Counted from the first letter of the stretch, positions 53,191 through 63,086 are shown. The stretch: DNA of 64,000 nt from Desulfopila inferna (GCF_016919005.1 NZ_JAFFQE010000003.1:558001-622000), one strand, 5' to 3'. A program made the numbers and translations. The notes: a model not told the origin generated them from the letters alone.

Positions 53191-54477
53191 ATGAAATTCG
53201 AGACCCAGGCCCTTCATGCCGGTCATACTGTTGACAGGGAAACCCTGTCACGTGCGGTGCCCGTTTATCGCACCAGTTCCTATGTTTTTAAAGATACGGA
53301 GCATGCCGCCAGGCTTTTTGCTCTTCAGGAACTTGGCAACATCTACACCAGAATAGGCAACCCCACTCAGGATATCCTGGAACAACGCATTGCCTCCCTT
53401 GAGGGAGGCGCTGCCGCGTTGGCGCTCTCTTCGGGGACTTCCGCGATTTTCTACACAATCATCAATATCTGCAGACAGGGTGATGAGGTTGTTTCTGCCA
53501 ATAATCTCTATGGCGGCACCCTGTCACAGTTTGACTCGATACTCTCCCAGCTCGGCATCAAGGTTCATCTGGTCGATCCCGAGGACCCGGCAAATTTCGA
53601 GAAAGCCATTACCGAAAAGACGCGGGTGATCTATTGCGAAACCATCGGTAATCCCGGTCTGAACATGATCGATATCGAAGCGGTGGCGACCATTGCTCAA
53701 AAACATCACCTACCGCTGGTGGTCGATTCCACCTTCACCCCGCCATGCCTGTTCAGGCCGATTGAATATGGTGCCGATGTCGTCGTTCATTCACTGACAA
53801 AATGGATCGGAGGGCATGGCACCGCTCTGGGCGGAGTTGTTGTGGATGCCGGTAATTTCGACTGGACCGACTCCAGATTCGCGCTCTATAACGAGCCGGA
53901 TCCCTCCTACCACGGTCTCCGCTACGCCCATGACCTTGGAGATCTGAATCCGGTGGCATTCGCCCTGCGCATGCGCCTGGTGCCGCTGCGAAATCTCGGC
54001 GCCTGCATATCTCCGGACAACTGCTGGTTTTTTCTGCAGGGTATCGAAACACTGGCGCTGCGCATGGAGCGGCACTGTGAAAACGCTTTCCTCATTGCAG
54101 AACATCTGCAAGATCATCCCCAGGTGGAATTTGTAAATTATCCTGGCCTGCCGGGTTGTCCCGGTTATGAAAATGCCAAAAAATATCTGGACAACGGCTA
54201 CGGCGGCATGATTGCCTTCGGTATCAGGGGAGGCCAGGCTGCGGGCCGGATTTTTATTGAGAGCCTCGAGCTGATATCTCACCTGGCCAATGTCGGAGAT
54301 GCCAAGTCGCTGGCCATTCATCCGGCCTCGACAACCCACTCACAACTCTCCCCGGAGCAGCTGAAGGCCGCGGGAATAACAGAATCCCTGATCAGGCTGT
54401 CAATAGGTATCGAGCATATTGACGACATACGGGACGATATCGACCAGGCCCTGGTCAAAACGGCAAAAAGTATATAA
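53191..54477 (+). CDS. metY: O-acetylhomoserine sulfhydrylase
   Basis: A 428-residue PLP enzyme that makes homocysteine from O-acetylhomoserine and sulfide. Visible: FETQALHAG start, IYTRIGNPTQ, SSGTSAIFYTI, VVDSTFTPPCLFRPIEYGAD and PLP lysine K204 in HSLTKWIGGHG, with the long insert before the C-terminal domain typical of MetY (…SYHGLRYAHDLGDLNPVAFALRMRLVPLRNLG). The start ATG 53191 follows AGGAGAGGACAT; an in-frame extension into the TPR gene is not coding. The direct sulfide route fits a sulfide-rich anaerobe. Next gene is metX, 70 bases on. Confidence 0.94.
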   Translation: MKFETQALHAGHTVDRETLSRAVPVYRTSSYVFKDTEHAARLFALQELGNIYTRIGNPTQDILEQRIASLEGGAAALALSSGTSAIFYTIINICRQGDEVVSANNLYGGTLSQFDSILSQLGIKVHLVDPEDPANFEKAITEKTRVIYCETIGNPGLNMIDIEAVATIAQKHHLPLVVDSTFTPPCLFRPIEYGADVVVHSLTKWIGGHGTALGGVVVDAGNFDWTDSRFALYNEPDPSYHGLRYAHDLGDLNPVAFALRMRLVPLRNLGACISPDNCWFFLQGIETLALRMERHCENAFLIAEHLQDHPQVEFVNYPGLPGCPGYENAKKYLDNGYGGMIAFGIRGGQAAGRIFIESLELISHLANVGDAKSLAIHPASTTHSQLSPEQLKAAGITESLIRLSIGIEHIDDIRDDIDQALVKTAKSI

Positions 54478-54546
54478 GCTGTATTGCTGCTGTATATTAA
54501 GATATAGATCATAAAAATCAGTACTAAAGGCAACGTCAACATCGCC

Positions 54547-55710
54547 ATGCATCAGGAAATTCCAGCAACCGAATCCGCTCCTCTTATAGTGGAAAAACAA
54601 TTTTTCACCTTTGCCGAACCGCCGGAATCTCTGGTTCTGGAAAGCGGTGCGAAACTGGGACCGGTCACCATCGCCTATGAAACCTACGGCACATTGTCAC
54701 CCGCCGCGGACAATGCCATCCTGGTGACTCACGCCTTTTCCGGTGATTCACATGCTGCAGGGTATTATATAGAGGACAGCGAGCGGAAAAAACCGGGCTG
54801 GTGGGATGCGGTGGTCGGACCCGGAAAAGGAATAGATACCAATAAATATTTTGTGATCTGCTCCAATATTCTCGGCAGTTGCCTGGGATCGACCGGGCCC
54901 GCTTCGATCAAACCGGAAACGGGCAAACCCTATGGTCTTGACTTTCCCATGGTGACCATTGGTGACATGGTCAAGGCACAAAAACAGCTGATCGATCATC
55001 TTGGCATAACCCGGCTGCTTTGTGTGATCGGCGGTTCGGTCGGTGGCATGCAGGTTCTCGAATGGTGTATCCGCTATCCGTATATGGTACGCTCGGCTAT
55101 CCCAATTGCTTCAACCATGCAGCATTCCGCCATGGCCATTGCTTTCAATGAAGTGGCCAGGCAGGCTATAATGGCGGATCCACACTGGAACATGGGCAAT
55201 TATTATGACGGCACCCCGCCACGCATGGGCCTGGCTGTTGCCCGTATGGTTGGTCATGTCACCTATCTTTCGGACGAGGCCATGCGCCGTAAGTTCGGCA
55301 GGAGGCTACAGGATAAAAATGATTTTTCCTATGAATTCGGTGTTGATTTCGAGGTGGAGAGCTATCTGCGCTACCAGGGATCAAAATTCGTCAAGCGCTT
55401 TGACGCAAACTCCCTGCTTTATATAACCAAAGCCGCCGACTATTTTGACCTGACCAACGGTTCAACGGGAAAATCTGCCCGTAATTTCTCCCGAAGCAAA
55501 GCCAAATATCTTGTAATATCTTACACATCTGACTGGCTTTACCCAACCTACCAATCCAGAGAACTGGTGCAGGCCCTGAAGCGGGCCGGCCGGGATGTGA
55601 GCTTTTGCGAGATCAAGGCAGACGCCGGTCACGATGCCTTTTTGATTCCCGATATTCGCCTGCAGAACATTTTAAGAGGATTTCTTGATGGTATCGCCGG
55701 AAACGGATAA
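54547..55710 (+). CDS. metX: Homoserine O-acetyltransferase
   Basis: A 387-residue alpha/beta-hydrolase-fold acyltransferase. Catalytic triad: S164 in GGSVGGMQ, D329 in TSDWLYP and H362 in AGHDAFL. Conserved AFSGDSHAAG and WWDAVVGPGK are present. It makes the substrate of MetY. MetX proteins may use acetyl- or succinyl-CoA; pairing with MetY favours acetyl. The last 23 bases overlap the start of metW. Confidence 0.94.
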   Translation: MHQEIPATESAPLIVEKQFFTFAEPPESLVLESGAKLGPVTIAYETYGTLSPAADNAILVTHAFSGDSHAAGYYIEDSERKKPGWWDAVVGPGKGIDTNKYFVICSNILGSCLGSTGPASIKPETGKPYGLDFPMVTIGDMVKAQKQLIDHLGITRLLCVIGGSVGGMQVLEWCIRYPYMVRSAIPIASTMQHSAMAIAFNEVARQAIMADPHWNMGNYYDGTPPRMGLAVARMVGHVTYLSDEAMRRKFGRRLQDKNDFSYEFGVDFEVESYLRYQGSKFVKRFDANSLLYITKAADYFDLTNGSTGKSARNFSRSKAKYLVISYTSDWLYPTYQSRELVQALKRAGRDVSFCEIKADAGHDAFLIPDIRLQNILRGFLDGIAGNG

Positions 55711-56323
55711 AATGCGTTATGATCTGCAGATCATCGGTTCCTGGATTGAAGACGGCTGCAAAGTTCTCGATTTGGGATGCGGCAACGGAGACTTGCTGGC
55801 CTGGCTAACTACAAATAAAGGTGTGCGGGGGACTGGCATCGAATATGACCAGAACAAGGCGGCACAATGCATTGCCAGGGGGCTGACGATTTTACAAGGA
55901 GATTTCAACGAAGAAGTTGAGGACTACCCCGACGGATCATTCGACTATGTTATTCTGAGCCAGACTTTGCAGCAGGTCTACGAGCCGGCACGGCTGCTTC
56001 ATTCCCTGGCAAGAATCGGAAAAAAAGTTGTGGTCAGCTTTCCCAACTTCAGCCATCTCTCCATCCGGCTGCAGCTTCTCCTCAAAGGCGTAGCCCCAAA
56101 AAACGAGCAATTGCCCTATTCGTGGTATGACACACCAAATATCAGAGTCATTACCCTGAAGGATTTCCGTAAATTCGCCCGCGATGTCGGTTACCGTATC
56201 GTCAAAGAGGTGGCTATCAATACGCATCACCATGACTTAACTGGAAAAAGAGTACATTATTTCACCAACCTGCGTGCTACCTATGGAATCTTTACCATAG
56301 AAAAAAACACCGGAAAACCCTAA
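55688..56323 (+). CDS. metW: Methionine biosynthesis protein MetW
   Basis: A 211-residue methyltransferase-fold protein that accompanies MetX in many proteobacteria. Motifs: MRYDLQIIGSWI start, SAM-type VLDLGCGNGDLLAWL, ILSQTLQQVYEPARLL, and VVVSFPNFSHLSIRLQLLLKG. The start ATG 55688 has AGAGGA seven bases upstream and overlaps the metX end by 23 bases; the TTG before it is an alternative. The precise role of MetW is unsettled (activator or partner of MetX). No active-site change is evident. Confidence 0.93.
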   Translation: MVSPETDKMRYDLQIIGSWIEDGCKVLDLGCGNGDLLAWLTTNKGVRGTGIEYDQNKAAQCIARGLTILQGDFNEEVEDYPDGSFDYVILSQTLQQVYEPARLLHSLARIGKKVVVSFPNFSHLSIRLQLLLKGVAPKNEQLPYSWYDTPNIRVITLKDFRKFARDVGYRIVKEVAINTHHHDLTGKRVHYFTNLRATYGIFTIEKNTGKP

Positions 56324-56340
56324 CAGCACAAGCAACGACA

Positions 56341-57345
56341 ATGTCTGAATACACTGAAAACAGAAAAAATATCATCCAGTCACTGAGTGAAATCTGCAAT
56401 ACCGAAGGGGAAACCGTCACCAGTCAGCACAGCAAAATTCCACCGGTGGTAAAAAAGCTGGTTGATTCGTGGAAGAATGAAGAGCATTTCAACCATATCA
56501 GTCCCGTAGCGCTTCCCTCCGATGGAGCCATTGCCGCAATCATTGAAAAAGCACGGTCCATACTTTTTCCGGGATACTTCACCAAAGTAAAGCTGCACCA
56601 GTCCAATCTGGAATATTTTATCGGCCAGGAAACAACCGATCTTTACGAGATGCTGGTTGAACAGATCAGCATGGCGATTCGTCATAATTGCCGGCGCAAC
56701 GAGCTTCCCTGCACGAATTGCGACGAGTTGAGCCACAGAATTGCCTTCACCTTCATCGAAAGGCTGCCTGAGGTGACGGCATTGCTGACTGCCGATATTC
56801 ATGCCACACTGGCCGGCGATCCAGCCACCAAGAGCCCCGATGAGGTTATCTTCTGCTATCCCGGTTTGCTGGCGACCTCCGTTTTTCGCCTGGCGCATGA
56901 ACTTTTTATGCTCGAGGTTCCAATAATTCCCAGGATCATGACCGAATACGCTCATGGCCAGACGGGGATCGACATCCATCCCGGAGCCACCATAGGTCCA
57001 GGACTGTTTATCGATCACGGAACGGGCGTGGTTATTGGAGAAACAACGATTATCGGCAAGGGTGTTCGTCTCTATCAGGGGGTAACTCTGGGCGCACTCT
57101 CTCTGCCGCGGGATGCGGGTGAGAAACTCTACAAGCAAAAGCGCCATCCAACCATAGAGGACAATGTTATCATTTATTCGAACACCACTGTTCTCGGAGG
57201 CGACACCATAATCGGAGAAGGTTCTGTAATTGGCGGTAATATCTGGTTGACGGAGAGTGTTGCCCCCGGCACCAAGGTACTCTTAAAGAAACCGGAGCTT
57301 ATATATGCAGGCTCGCAAAAAGACACTCCTGGTAAAATGGGATAA
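56341..57345 (+). CDS. cysE: Serine O-acetyltransferase (EpsC type)
   Basis: A 334-residue enzyme giving O-acetylserine for cysteine synthesis. A long helical N-terminal part (about 1-200) precedes the left-handed beta-helix of hexapeptide repeats (about 205-310: [20 protein letters not shown]…[22 protein letters not shown]…[20 protein letters not shown]). It is longer than E. coli CysE (273), as in the EpsC subgroup. It is followed by cysK. Confidence 0.92.
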   Translation: MSEYTENRKNIIQSLSEICNTEGETVTSQHSKIPPVVKKLVDSWKNEEHFNHISPVALPSDGAIAAIIEKARSILFPGYFTKVKLHQSNLEYFIGQETTDLYEMLVEQISMAIRHNCRRNELPCTNCDELSHRIAFTFIERLPEVTALLTADIHATLAGDPATKSPDEVIFCYPGLLATSVFRLAHELFMLEVPIIPRIMTEYAHGQTGIDIHPGATIGPGLFIDHGTGVVIGETTIIGKGVRLYQGVTLGALSLPRDAGEKLYKQKRHPTIEDNVIIYSNTTVLGGDTIIGEGSVIGGNIWLTESVAPGTKVLLKKPELIYAGSQKDTPGKMG

Positions 57346-57431
57346 CTCCCGGAACGCGATCTTCTCTTTTAAAACCAGAGCAACTCCTGGTCAATATCTG
57401 CAGAAAAAAAATAGCACAGGAGGCAAATCTC

Positions 57432-58349
57432 ATGTCATCAGCCATTACAGCAACCATCGGCAATACCCCGCTGCTCCAATTACATACCCTGTCCCGGCGG
57501 ACGGGGGCGATAATTCTGGGCAAGCAGGAATCCCGCAACCCCATGGGCAGCGTCAAGTGCCGGATTGCAGTCTCCATGATCGGGGCGGCGGAACATCAGG
57601 GCAAAATCAACAGCGAAACTCTGGTGGTTGAGCCCACCAGCGGCAATACCGGGCTTGGCCTGGCCTTTGTCTGTGCCAGCAAAGGCATCAAACTCGTGCT
57701 CACCATGCCGGAATCCATGAGCATCGAAAGAAGACAGATGCTGCAGCATCTCGGGGCAGAGCTTGTCCTGACTCCGGCGGCCGACGGTATGAACGGCGCC
57801 ATCGCCGCCGCCCGGAAGATCATTGCCGAGACCCCCAATTCATTTATGCCGAATCAGTTTGAGAATCCTGCCAATCCGGAGGTACACAGGCGCACAACGG
57901 CCGAGGAAATCTGGCGGGACAGCGACGGCAAGGTTGATATTTTTGTGGCTGGAGTCGGCACCGGAGGCACCATTACCGGAGTATCCGAGGTTATCAAGCA
58001 AAGGAACCCGGCCATGCTGTCCGTGGCCGTCGAACCGGCAAACTCTCCCGTTCTCTCGGGTGGAAAACCGGGCCCCCATAAAATTCAGGGCATTGGAGCA
58101 GGCTTCATTCCGCAAATCCTGAACAGGGACATCATCGACGAGGTAGTGACTGTCAGCAATGAAGACGCCATTGAAATGGCCCGAATGCTTGCCCGTCTCG
58201 AAGGTGTTTTTTGCGGAATTTCATCGGGAGCCGCCTGCCATGCCGCACTGGAAATAGCAAAAAGAAGTAAAAGCAAAGGGAAAAATATTATTGTTGTTCT
58301 TCCCGACACTGGTGAAAGGTATCTCAGTACCGATCTGCTGAAAAAATAA
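57432..58349 (+). CDS. cysK: Cysteine synthase A
   Basis: A 305-residue O-acetylserine sulfhydrylase. PLP lysine K42 in [11 protein letters not shown] (the same SVKCR wording as E. coli CysK), phosphate loop TSGNTGLG and [14 protein letters not shown]-terminal [10 protein letters not shown] and [13 protein letters not shown]. The CysE C-terminus, which usually docks into CysK, is produced from the gene just upstream, though the usual terminal Ile is not present here (it ends in GKMG). The gene is 86 bases after cysE; the whole TPR-metY-metX-metW-cysE-cysK run is probably one unit, ending against a convergent gene 22 bases away. Confidence 0.95.
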   Translation: MSSAITATIGNTPLLQLHTLSRRTGAIILGKQESRNPMGSVKCRIAVSMIGAAEHQGKINSETLVVEPTSGNTGLGLAFVCASKGIKLVLTMPESMSIERRQMLQHLGAELVLTPAADGMNGAIAAARKIIAETPNSFMPNQFENPANPEVHRRTTAEEIWRDSDGKVDIFVAGVGTGGTITGVSEVIKQRNPAMLSVAVEPANSPVLSGGKPGPHKIQGIGAGFIPQILNRDIIDEVVTVSNEDAIEMARMLARLEGVFCGISSGAACHAALEIAKRSKSKGKNIIVVLPDTGERYLSTDLLKK

Positions 58350-58371
58350 GTGCAAGAGACTGCTGCGGGAC

Positions 58372-59487
58372 TTAAGCCCGATTTATTCCTGCGGCGGTTT
58401 CCTGATGGCTTTTGGTTTTTATCAGCTGATGTTCTCCGGCACCTTGGCCGTCTGTTTTTTTTGCGGCAATGATCTCTTCAGCAATTCTATTGGCGATGAT
58501 GTTGGTCGCCAATCCTTCTCTTTCCGAGAGTTCGATGATCTCTGTTAGTGTTTCGCCGATCACCTCGGTTTTTTTCCTTGCCATCTCGGCATCATAGGTA
58601 GCTTCCATCTCGCAACTGATATTAATGACGCCGCCGGCATTGACCGCATAATCAGGAGCATATAGAATATTCCTACGCCGAATTTTCTCCCCGTCTTCTT
58701 CCTGCAGCAGTTGATTATTGGCGCTTCCCGCTACGATTGCGCAGCGCAGCCGGGAAATCGTTTCGTCGTTGAGAATTCCTCCGAGAGCGCAGGGAGAGAA
58801 GATGTCACTCTCCACCTCTAATATCTGCTCTGCCTCGACCTGCTCAAAATCTATCTTTTTTTGAAGATTTCGCAAATTAACGGGATTGATGTCCGCGGCA
58901 ATGATCCTGCAGCCAGCCTTGAAGAGCATCTCCGCCAGCCTGCCGCCGGTTTCACCGACCCCCTGCAGGGCAACGGTGAGCCCGTCAAGATCATCCCTGT
59001 GCAGTTTCTGCCGGACGCACGCCCTGATGGCGCAATATACGCCATAGGCGGTAAAAGGACTGGGATTTCCACTGCCTCCCACAGTGGCGACATGTTCGGT
59101 TTCCCTCTGCACGATTTCCATGTCCGCGAGGGTGGAATTGACATCCTCGGCGGTAATATACACTCCGTCAAGATGTTCGACAAACCTGCCGAATTGAGTA
59201 AAGAGCTCTGCTCGATCAACCGCGGCAAGATCCGTGCGCACCACGGCTTTGCCGCCGCCCAGTTCGAGCCTGGCCAGTGCATTTTTATAGGTCATGCCCC
59301 TGCTGAGCCGCAGGGCATCAGTCAGGGCGGCCTCGTCGCTGTCATATTTCCAGACACGACATCCTCCAAGAGCCGGCCCCAGGGTGGTGTCATGAACGGC
59401 CACCCAGGCGGTAAAACCGACTTCCAGGTTGTCGCAACGCACAACCCTTTCGTATCCATCCACCTGCAATTCGGTAAATTTATTCAT
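58372..59487 (-). CDS. Leucine/valine dehydrogenase (Glu/Leu/Phe/Val dehydrogenase family)
   Basis: A 371-residue NAD-dependent amino acid dehydrogenase. Catalytic region: LGPALGGCR, MTYKNALARLELGGGKAVV with lysines about K68 and K80 that bind substrate and do catalysis; Rossmann domain with VALQGVGETGGRLAEMLF; and APDYAVNAGGVINISCE near the C-terminal part. Length and pattern are those of leucine or valine dehydrogenase rather than glutamate dehydrogenase. ATG 59487 is preferred. It is 24 bases from the end of the 2-oxoacid oxidoreductase operon, so it probably supplies branched-chain 2-oxoacids to it, or runs in reverse to make amino acids. Confidence 0.9.
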   Translation of the reverse strand: MNKFTELQVDGYERVVRCDNLEVGFTAWVAVHDTTLGPALGGCRVWKYDSDEAALTDALRLSRGMTYKNALARLELGGGKAVVRTDLAAVDRAELFTQFGRFVEHLDGVYITAEDVNSTLADMEIVQRETEHVATVGGSGNPSPFTAYGVYCAIRACVRQKLHRDDLDGLTVALQGVGETGGRLAEMLFKAGCRIIAADINPVNLRNLQKKIDFEQVEAEQILEVESDIFSPCALGGILNDETISRLRCAIVAGSANNQLLQEEDGEKIRRRNILYAPDYAVNAGGVINISCEMEATYDAEMARKKTEVIGETLTEIIELSEREGLATNIIANRIAEEIIAAKKTDGQGAGEHQLIKTKSHQETAAGINRA

Positions 59488-59511
59488 GCCATTCTCTAAT
59501 TTTTTCACTTT

Positions 59512-60117
59512 TTATAGTGCCGTTTGCGCAGCCTCCATAAACCCGGAATTCTGTTCTCTCGAGGACGCATCCAGGATCGCTGCATATTCCATCCCTTTCC
59601 TCAGAGCCTCACGGTTCAGAGGAAGGAGTTTCTCCGCCTTCTCTCCGAACACCTTTTTAAACGCCTCCATCACATTTTCCGGCTGTACCGCTCTGCTGAT
59701 CTCCAGATATGCTCCCAGCATGATCATGTTGGCGACCCGGCGATTGCCGCATTCCATTGCCAGCTCATCTGCAGGTATATAGTACTCATGCACATCATCC
59801 CTCTCGCTTCTCTCGTCGATCATGGAGCTGTTGACCAGCAGATATCCTCCGGCAACCAGAGATTTCTCAAACTTCCGCAGCGAGGGAAGGTTCATAACAA
59901 TTGAGCAGCCGGCATCGTTTGCAATAACGGGAGAGCCAACAGGCCTGTCGCAAATCATTACGCAGCAATAGGCCGTGCCCCCGCGCATCTCGGGACCGTA
60001 AGATGGCATCCAGGTAACATTTTTGCCTTCGATCATTGCGGCATAGGCAAGCAGCTGCCCCATGGACATCACGCCCTGGCCGCCAAATCCTGCGCAGATT
60101 ACTTTTTCGTCCATCAT
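59512..60117 (-). CDS. 2-oxoacid:ferredoxin oxidoreductase, gamma subunit
   Basis: A 201-residue subunit with the FGGQGVMSMGQLLAYAA start and WMPSYGPEMRGGTAYCCVMI segment, as in VorC/KorC. The ATG at 60117 overlaps the beta-subunit stop (TAATG) and has a strong GGAGG site. A second ATG directly follows. It is the last gene of the delta-alpha-beta-gamma operon. Confidence 0.93.
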   Translation of the reverse strand: MMDEKVICAGFGGQGVMSMGQLLAYAAMIEGKNVTWMPSYGPEMRGGTAYCCVMICDRPVGSPVIANDAGCSIVMNLPSLRKFEKSLVAGGYLLVNSSMIDERSERDDVHEYYIPADELAMECGNRRVANMIMLGAYLEISRAVQPENVMEAFKKVFGEKAEKLLPLNREALRKGMEYAAILDASSREQNSGFMEAAQTAL

Positions 60118-60860
60118 TACTCCACCTCCACGGTTTTGTAGACACCCAGCGGATAGTACGGAATCATATTTTCCTCCAGCCATTTGACAGCCTCGACAGG
60201 ACTCAACCCCCAGCCGGTCGGACAGGTGGAGAGGACTTCGATCAGGGAGAATCCTCTTCTTTCCGTCTGCATTTGAAATCCCTTTCTTATTGCCTTCCCC
60301 GCCTGGCGAACCGCCTTGGGATCATGAACCGAGACTCGTTCGATGTGGGCGGAACCGGGGATCTGGGCGAGCATTTCCGAAATCTTAAGGGGCATACCGC
60401 AATGCTCCGCATCACGGCCTTCGGGGGCAGTGGTCACCTTCTGGCCGACGAGCGTTGTCGGCGCCATCTGGCCGCCGGTCATGCCGAAGGTGGCATTATT
60501 AACAAAAATAACGGTTATCTTTTCCCCCCGATGAGCTGCATGAACTATCTCGGCGGTGCCGATCGAAGCCAGATCGCCATCTCCCTGATAGGTAAAAACC
60601 GTCTTGCCGGGCTGAACCCGCTTGATGCCGGTGGCAACAGCAGGGGCGCGTCCATGGGCGCATTCCACCATATCCACATTGAGGTAATTATAGGAAAGAA
60701 TCGAGCAGCCCACAGCAGCACAGCCGATGGTTTCGCCTAAAAGATCGAGTTCAACCAGGGCTTCGGCAACAAGACGATGAATCGTGCCATGATTGCAGCC
60801 GGGACAATAATGGGTATCTTTGTCGGTCAACCCTTTGGTTCTTTGGAATATGACGGTCAT
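60117..60860 (-). CDS. 2-oxoacid:ferredoxin oxidoreductase, beta subunit (TPP-binding)
   Basis: A 247-residue thiamine-diphosphate subunit: YCPGCNHGTIHRLVAEAL, the TYQGDGDLASIGTAEIVHAA metal/TPP motif, NNATFGMTGGQMAPTT. It starts in ATGA overlapping the alpha stop. Likely substrate is a branched-chain 2-oxoacid or 2-oxoglutarate; the branched-chain option is favoured by the adjacent leucine dehydrogenase. Confidence 0.93.
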   Translation of the reverse strand: MTVIFQRTKGLTDKDTHYCPGCNHGTIHRLVAEALVELDLLGETIGCAAVGCSILSYNYLNVDMVECAHGRAPAVATGIKRVQPGKTVFTYQGDGDLASIGTAEIVHAAHRGEKITVIFVNNATFGMTGGQMAPTTLVGQKVTTAPEGRDAEHCGMPLKISEMLAQIPGSAHIERVSVHDPKAVRQAGKAIRKGFQMQTERRGFSLIEVLSTCPTGWGLSPVEAVKWLEENMIPYYPLGVYKTVEVE

Positions 60861-61918
60861 ACCGCAACCCTCCCCCTGCATTTGCGTATTGCCTCGGCAA
60901 TTTCCTGCGGAGCGGGTATCACCCCCCCGACCCGTCCATAGAAATCAACCTCCATCCTGCCGTTGACGGCAAGCCGGACATCGTCGATCATCTGGCCGCA
61001 GCTCATCTCGACACAGAGTATCCCGGTGCAGCTTTGCGGCAGCGCCCGAAACGGCTGCACGGGAAAGGGCCAGAGGGTTTGAGGCCGAATAAGACCAACC
61101 GCTATTTCTCCATCCAGGAGATCAATGGCATTTTTTACTATGCGCGAAGTGGTGCCGTAAGCTACCATCACTATCTCGGCACCTTCCATTTTATATTCTT
61201 CCCAGCGCCGCTCCTCTTTTTCGATGCGGCGATATTTTTCCTGCAGCCTGAGATTGATCTCTTCCAGAAGTTCCGCGACCAGGACCAGGGTTTTTATGGT
61301 GCGAGGTGCTCTGCTGTTGCCGTGCCCGGTCACCTTCCAGTCTTTTGCAGGCAATTTTCTGGGAGAAATACCTGTCAATTCCACGGGCTCCATCATTTGA
61401 CCAAGGACACCGTCGCTAACGATAAAAACCGGTGTCCTGTAGTAGTCCGCCATCTCGAAGGCCTCCAGCATCATTTCCGCCGATTCCTGCACCGAGGCCG
61501 GAGCAAGGGAAGGAATGCGATAGTCGCCGTTGCCTCCCCCCCTGGTCATCTGATAGTAGTCCGCCTGAGAGGGTTGGATACCGCCAATCCCCGGGCCACC
61601 GCGCTGCACATTGACAACGACGCAGGGCATTTCCGCGGCGGCAAGCAAAGACAATCCTTCCTGCATCAGGGCGATACCGGGGGAAGATGAAGTGGTCAGA
61701 GCTCTGGCTCCGGCCGCTGCGGCTCCGTAGACCATGTTGATGGCTGCCAGTTCACTTTCAGCCTGCAGAAAAATGCCGTCGTGAGCAGGCAACTCCCTGG
61801 CCAGATATTCAGGAATTTCGTTCTGGGGGGTTATCGGATACCCGAAGAAGTGAGTACACCCAGCCTCAATTGCCGCCATGGCAAGGGCTTCGTTGCCCTT
61901 CATGAGATTCTTTGCCAT
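60857..61918 (-). CDS. vorB: 2-oxoacid:ferredoxin oxidoreductase, alpha subunit (VorB type)
   Basis: A 353-residue subunit with GNEALAMAAIEAGCTHFFGYPITPQNEIPEYL, SSSPGIALMQEGLSLLAAAEMPCVVV, and NVQRGGPGIGG, the pattern of 3-methyl-2-oxobutanoate and 2-oxoglutarate ferredoxin oxidoreductases. It holds the substrate-side TPP pyrimidine pocket. Ferredoxin subunit upstream (9 bases), beta downstream with overlap. The enzyme makes acyl-CoA, CO2 and reduced ferredoxin. Confidence 0.92.
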   Translation of the reverse strand: MAKNLMKGNEALAMAAIEAGCTHFFGYPITPQNEIPEYLARELPAHDGIFLQAESELAAINMVYGAAAAGARALTTSSSPGIALMQEGLSLLAAAEMPCVVVNVQRGGPGIGGIQPSQADYYQMTRGGGNGDYRIPSLAPASVQESAEMMLEAFEMADYYRTPVFIVSDGVLGQMMEPVELTGISPRKLPAKDWKVTGHGNSRAPRTIKTLVLVAELLEEINLRLQEKYRRIEKEERRWEEYKMEGAEIVMVAYGTTSRIVKNAIDLLDGEIAVGLIRPQTLWPFPVQPFRALPQSCTGILCVEMSCGQMIDDVRLAVNGRMEVDFYGRVGGVIPAPQEIAEAIRKCRGRVAV

Positions 61919-61927
61919 TCTCCCTCC

Positions 61928-62155
61928 TTATCCGTCAAGCCGTTCAACGGAAATAGCGACATCCGGACAAACCATGGCGCAGTAGCCGCAGGCGATACAT
62001 CCCGCCATATTCTTGATGGCAGCAGGCTGATATCCTTTGATATTGATAACAGTACCGTCCATAAAGATTATGCCTGTAGGACATGCTTCGGCACATAGCT
62101 TGCACCCTTTGCAGCGATCGACGGTTATCACAACCAGTCCCTTCGGTTTCGCCAT
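61928..62155 (-). CDS. 2-oxoacid:ferredoxin oxidoreductase, ferredoxin-like delta subunit
   Basis: A 75-residue two-cluster ferredoxin: CKGCKLCAEACP and CIACGYCAMVCP, each a 4Fe-4S motif. ATG 62155 has GAGGGG seven bases upstream; the long upstream frame is not coding. It is the first gene of the operon and passes electrons from the TPP subunits to external ferredoxin. Confidence 0.93.
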   Translation of the reverse strand: MAKPKGLVVITVDRCKGCKLCAEACPTGIIFMDGTVINIKGYQPAAIKNMAGCIACGYCAMVCPDVAISVERLDG

Positions 62156-62498
62156 AATGCCACCCCTCAGGCAGTACAACCAGGTGGGAAACCAACAATA
62201 CGTTATGAATACCAATAATTTATTGCTGATCGTTTGGTAGTTTTTCAAAAAGTAAGGTTTATTTATGATCAAACTTTTTTTATTTTTACTTAACTCAGGA
62301 TACCAGAGAAAATCAGTAGCAGTCAAGCTATTTTTCCACCTACTGAGAGCAACTTGACGGCCATACTACCGACAAAATCACTTAATACGCAAAAACTATT
62401 TTTCAGTAAGAGTAAATCAGTAAATCGAGACAACGCCGTGAAAACCGACGAAAAGATATGTGGAGAAGAGTCTTCTTCGGATAAGAAGGAAGGGCGGC
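62156..62498. other. Promoter region of the 2-oxoacid oxidoreductase operon
   Basis: About 340 bases, AT-rich, between the XRE-cupin gene end and the ferredoxin subunit start. Contains T-runs and A-runs around 62260-62290 but no convincing operator palindrome or terminator. Confidence 0.4.
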
Positions 62499-63086
62499 CT
62501 ACTTCGGCCTGTATATCACCACCAGAGTTTTTACAGTACCGTTAATGCCGCGATAGCCGTGGGGAGTGGAGGAATCAAAGTAAAGGCTGTCGCCTTCATG
62601 CAGCACAACAAGATTATCGCCGTATCGGAACTCAAGCTCTCCATCGAGTACAAACAGGAATTCTTCCCCTTTATGATTATTGAAGACGATATCATCAGGC
62701 TGACGCTCTTCCATATGTACTATAAATGGCTCCATATTCTTATCCGCCTTGGGATAAGCCAACGGTTCATACTGGTAGCCTATATGAGAGATATGCGGTC
62801 CCTTGGCAATACCGTAGCGGTCTTCTTTGCGGACTACTACCATATTGGAATCCTGATTCGTTTTCTGGAAAAAAGTGCCGATAGGAACGCCCAGAGCACT
62901 GGATATCTTCAGCAATGTGGCAATTGGCGGCGTGACGATATTGTTTTCTATCTGGGAAAGATTCGGCTTCGACAGACCGGTAAGATCGGACAACTCCTGC
63001 AAGGTGAGATCCCGCTGGTTACGTAAGTATCTAATCTGGCTTCCGATATCCAGAGACGCCAGTTCATTTTTTATATCCCGGGCCAT
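62499..63086 (-). CDS. XRE-family regulator with C-terminal cupin domain
   Basis: A 195-residue DNA-binding regulator. HTH about residues 14-72 (IGSQIRYLRNQRDLTLQELSDLTGLSKPNLSQIENN); cupin about 115-190 (EEFLFVLDGELEFRYGDNLVVLHEGDSLYFDSSTPHGYRG), which probably binds a small acid or amino acid. Such regulators (PuuR-like) often control the genes next to them. It precedes the 2-oxoacid oxidoreductase operon on the same strand, so it may regulate that operon (inference). Confidence 0.9.
   Translation of the reverse strand: MARDIKNELASLDIGSQIRYLRNQRDLTLQELSDLTGLSKPNLSQIENNIVTPPIATLLKISSALGVPIGTFFQKTNQDSNMVVVRKEDRYGIAKGPHISHIGYQYEPLAYPKADKNMEPFIVHMEERQPDDIVFNNHKGEEFLFVLDGELEFRYGDNLVVLHEGDSLYFDSSTPHGYRGINGTVKTLVVIYRPK

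Noticed and set aside
57432-58349. Suspicion that CysK is inactive because a Cys follows the PLP lysine (SVKCR) instead of Asp
   Set aside because: Escherichia coli CysK has the same SVKCR sequence, so this is a normal variant.
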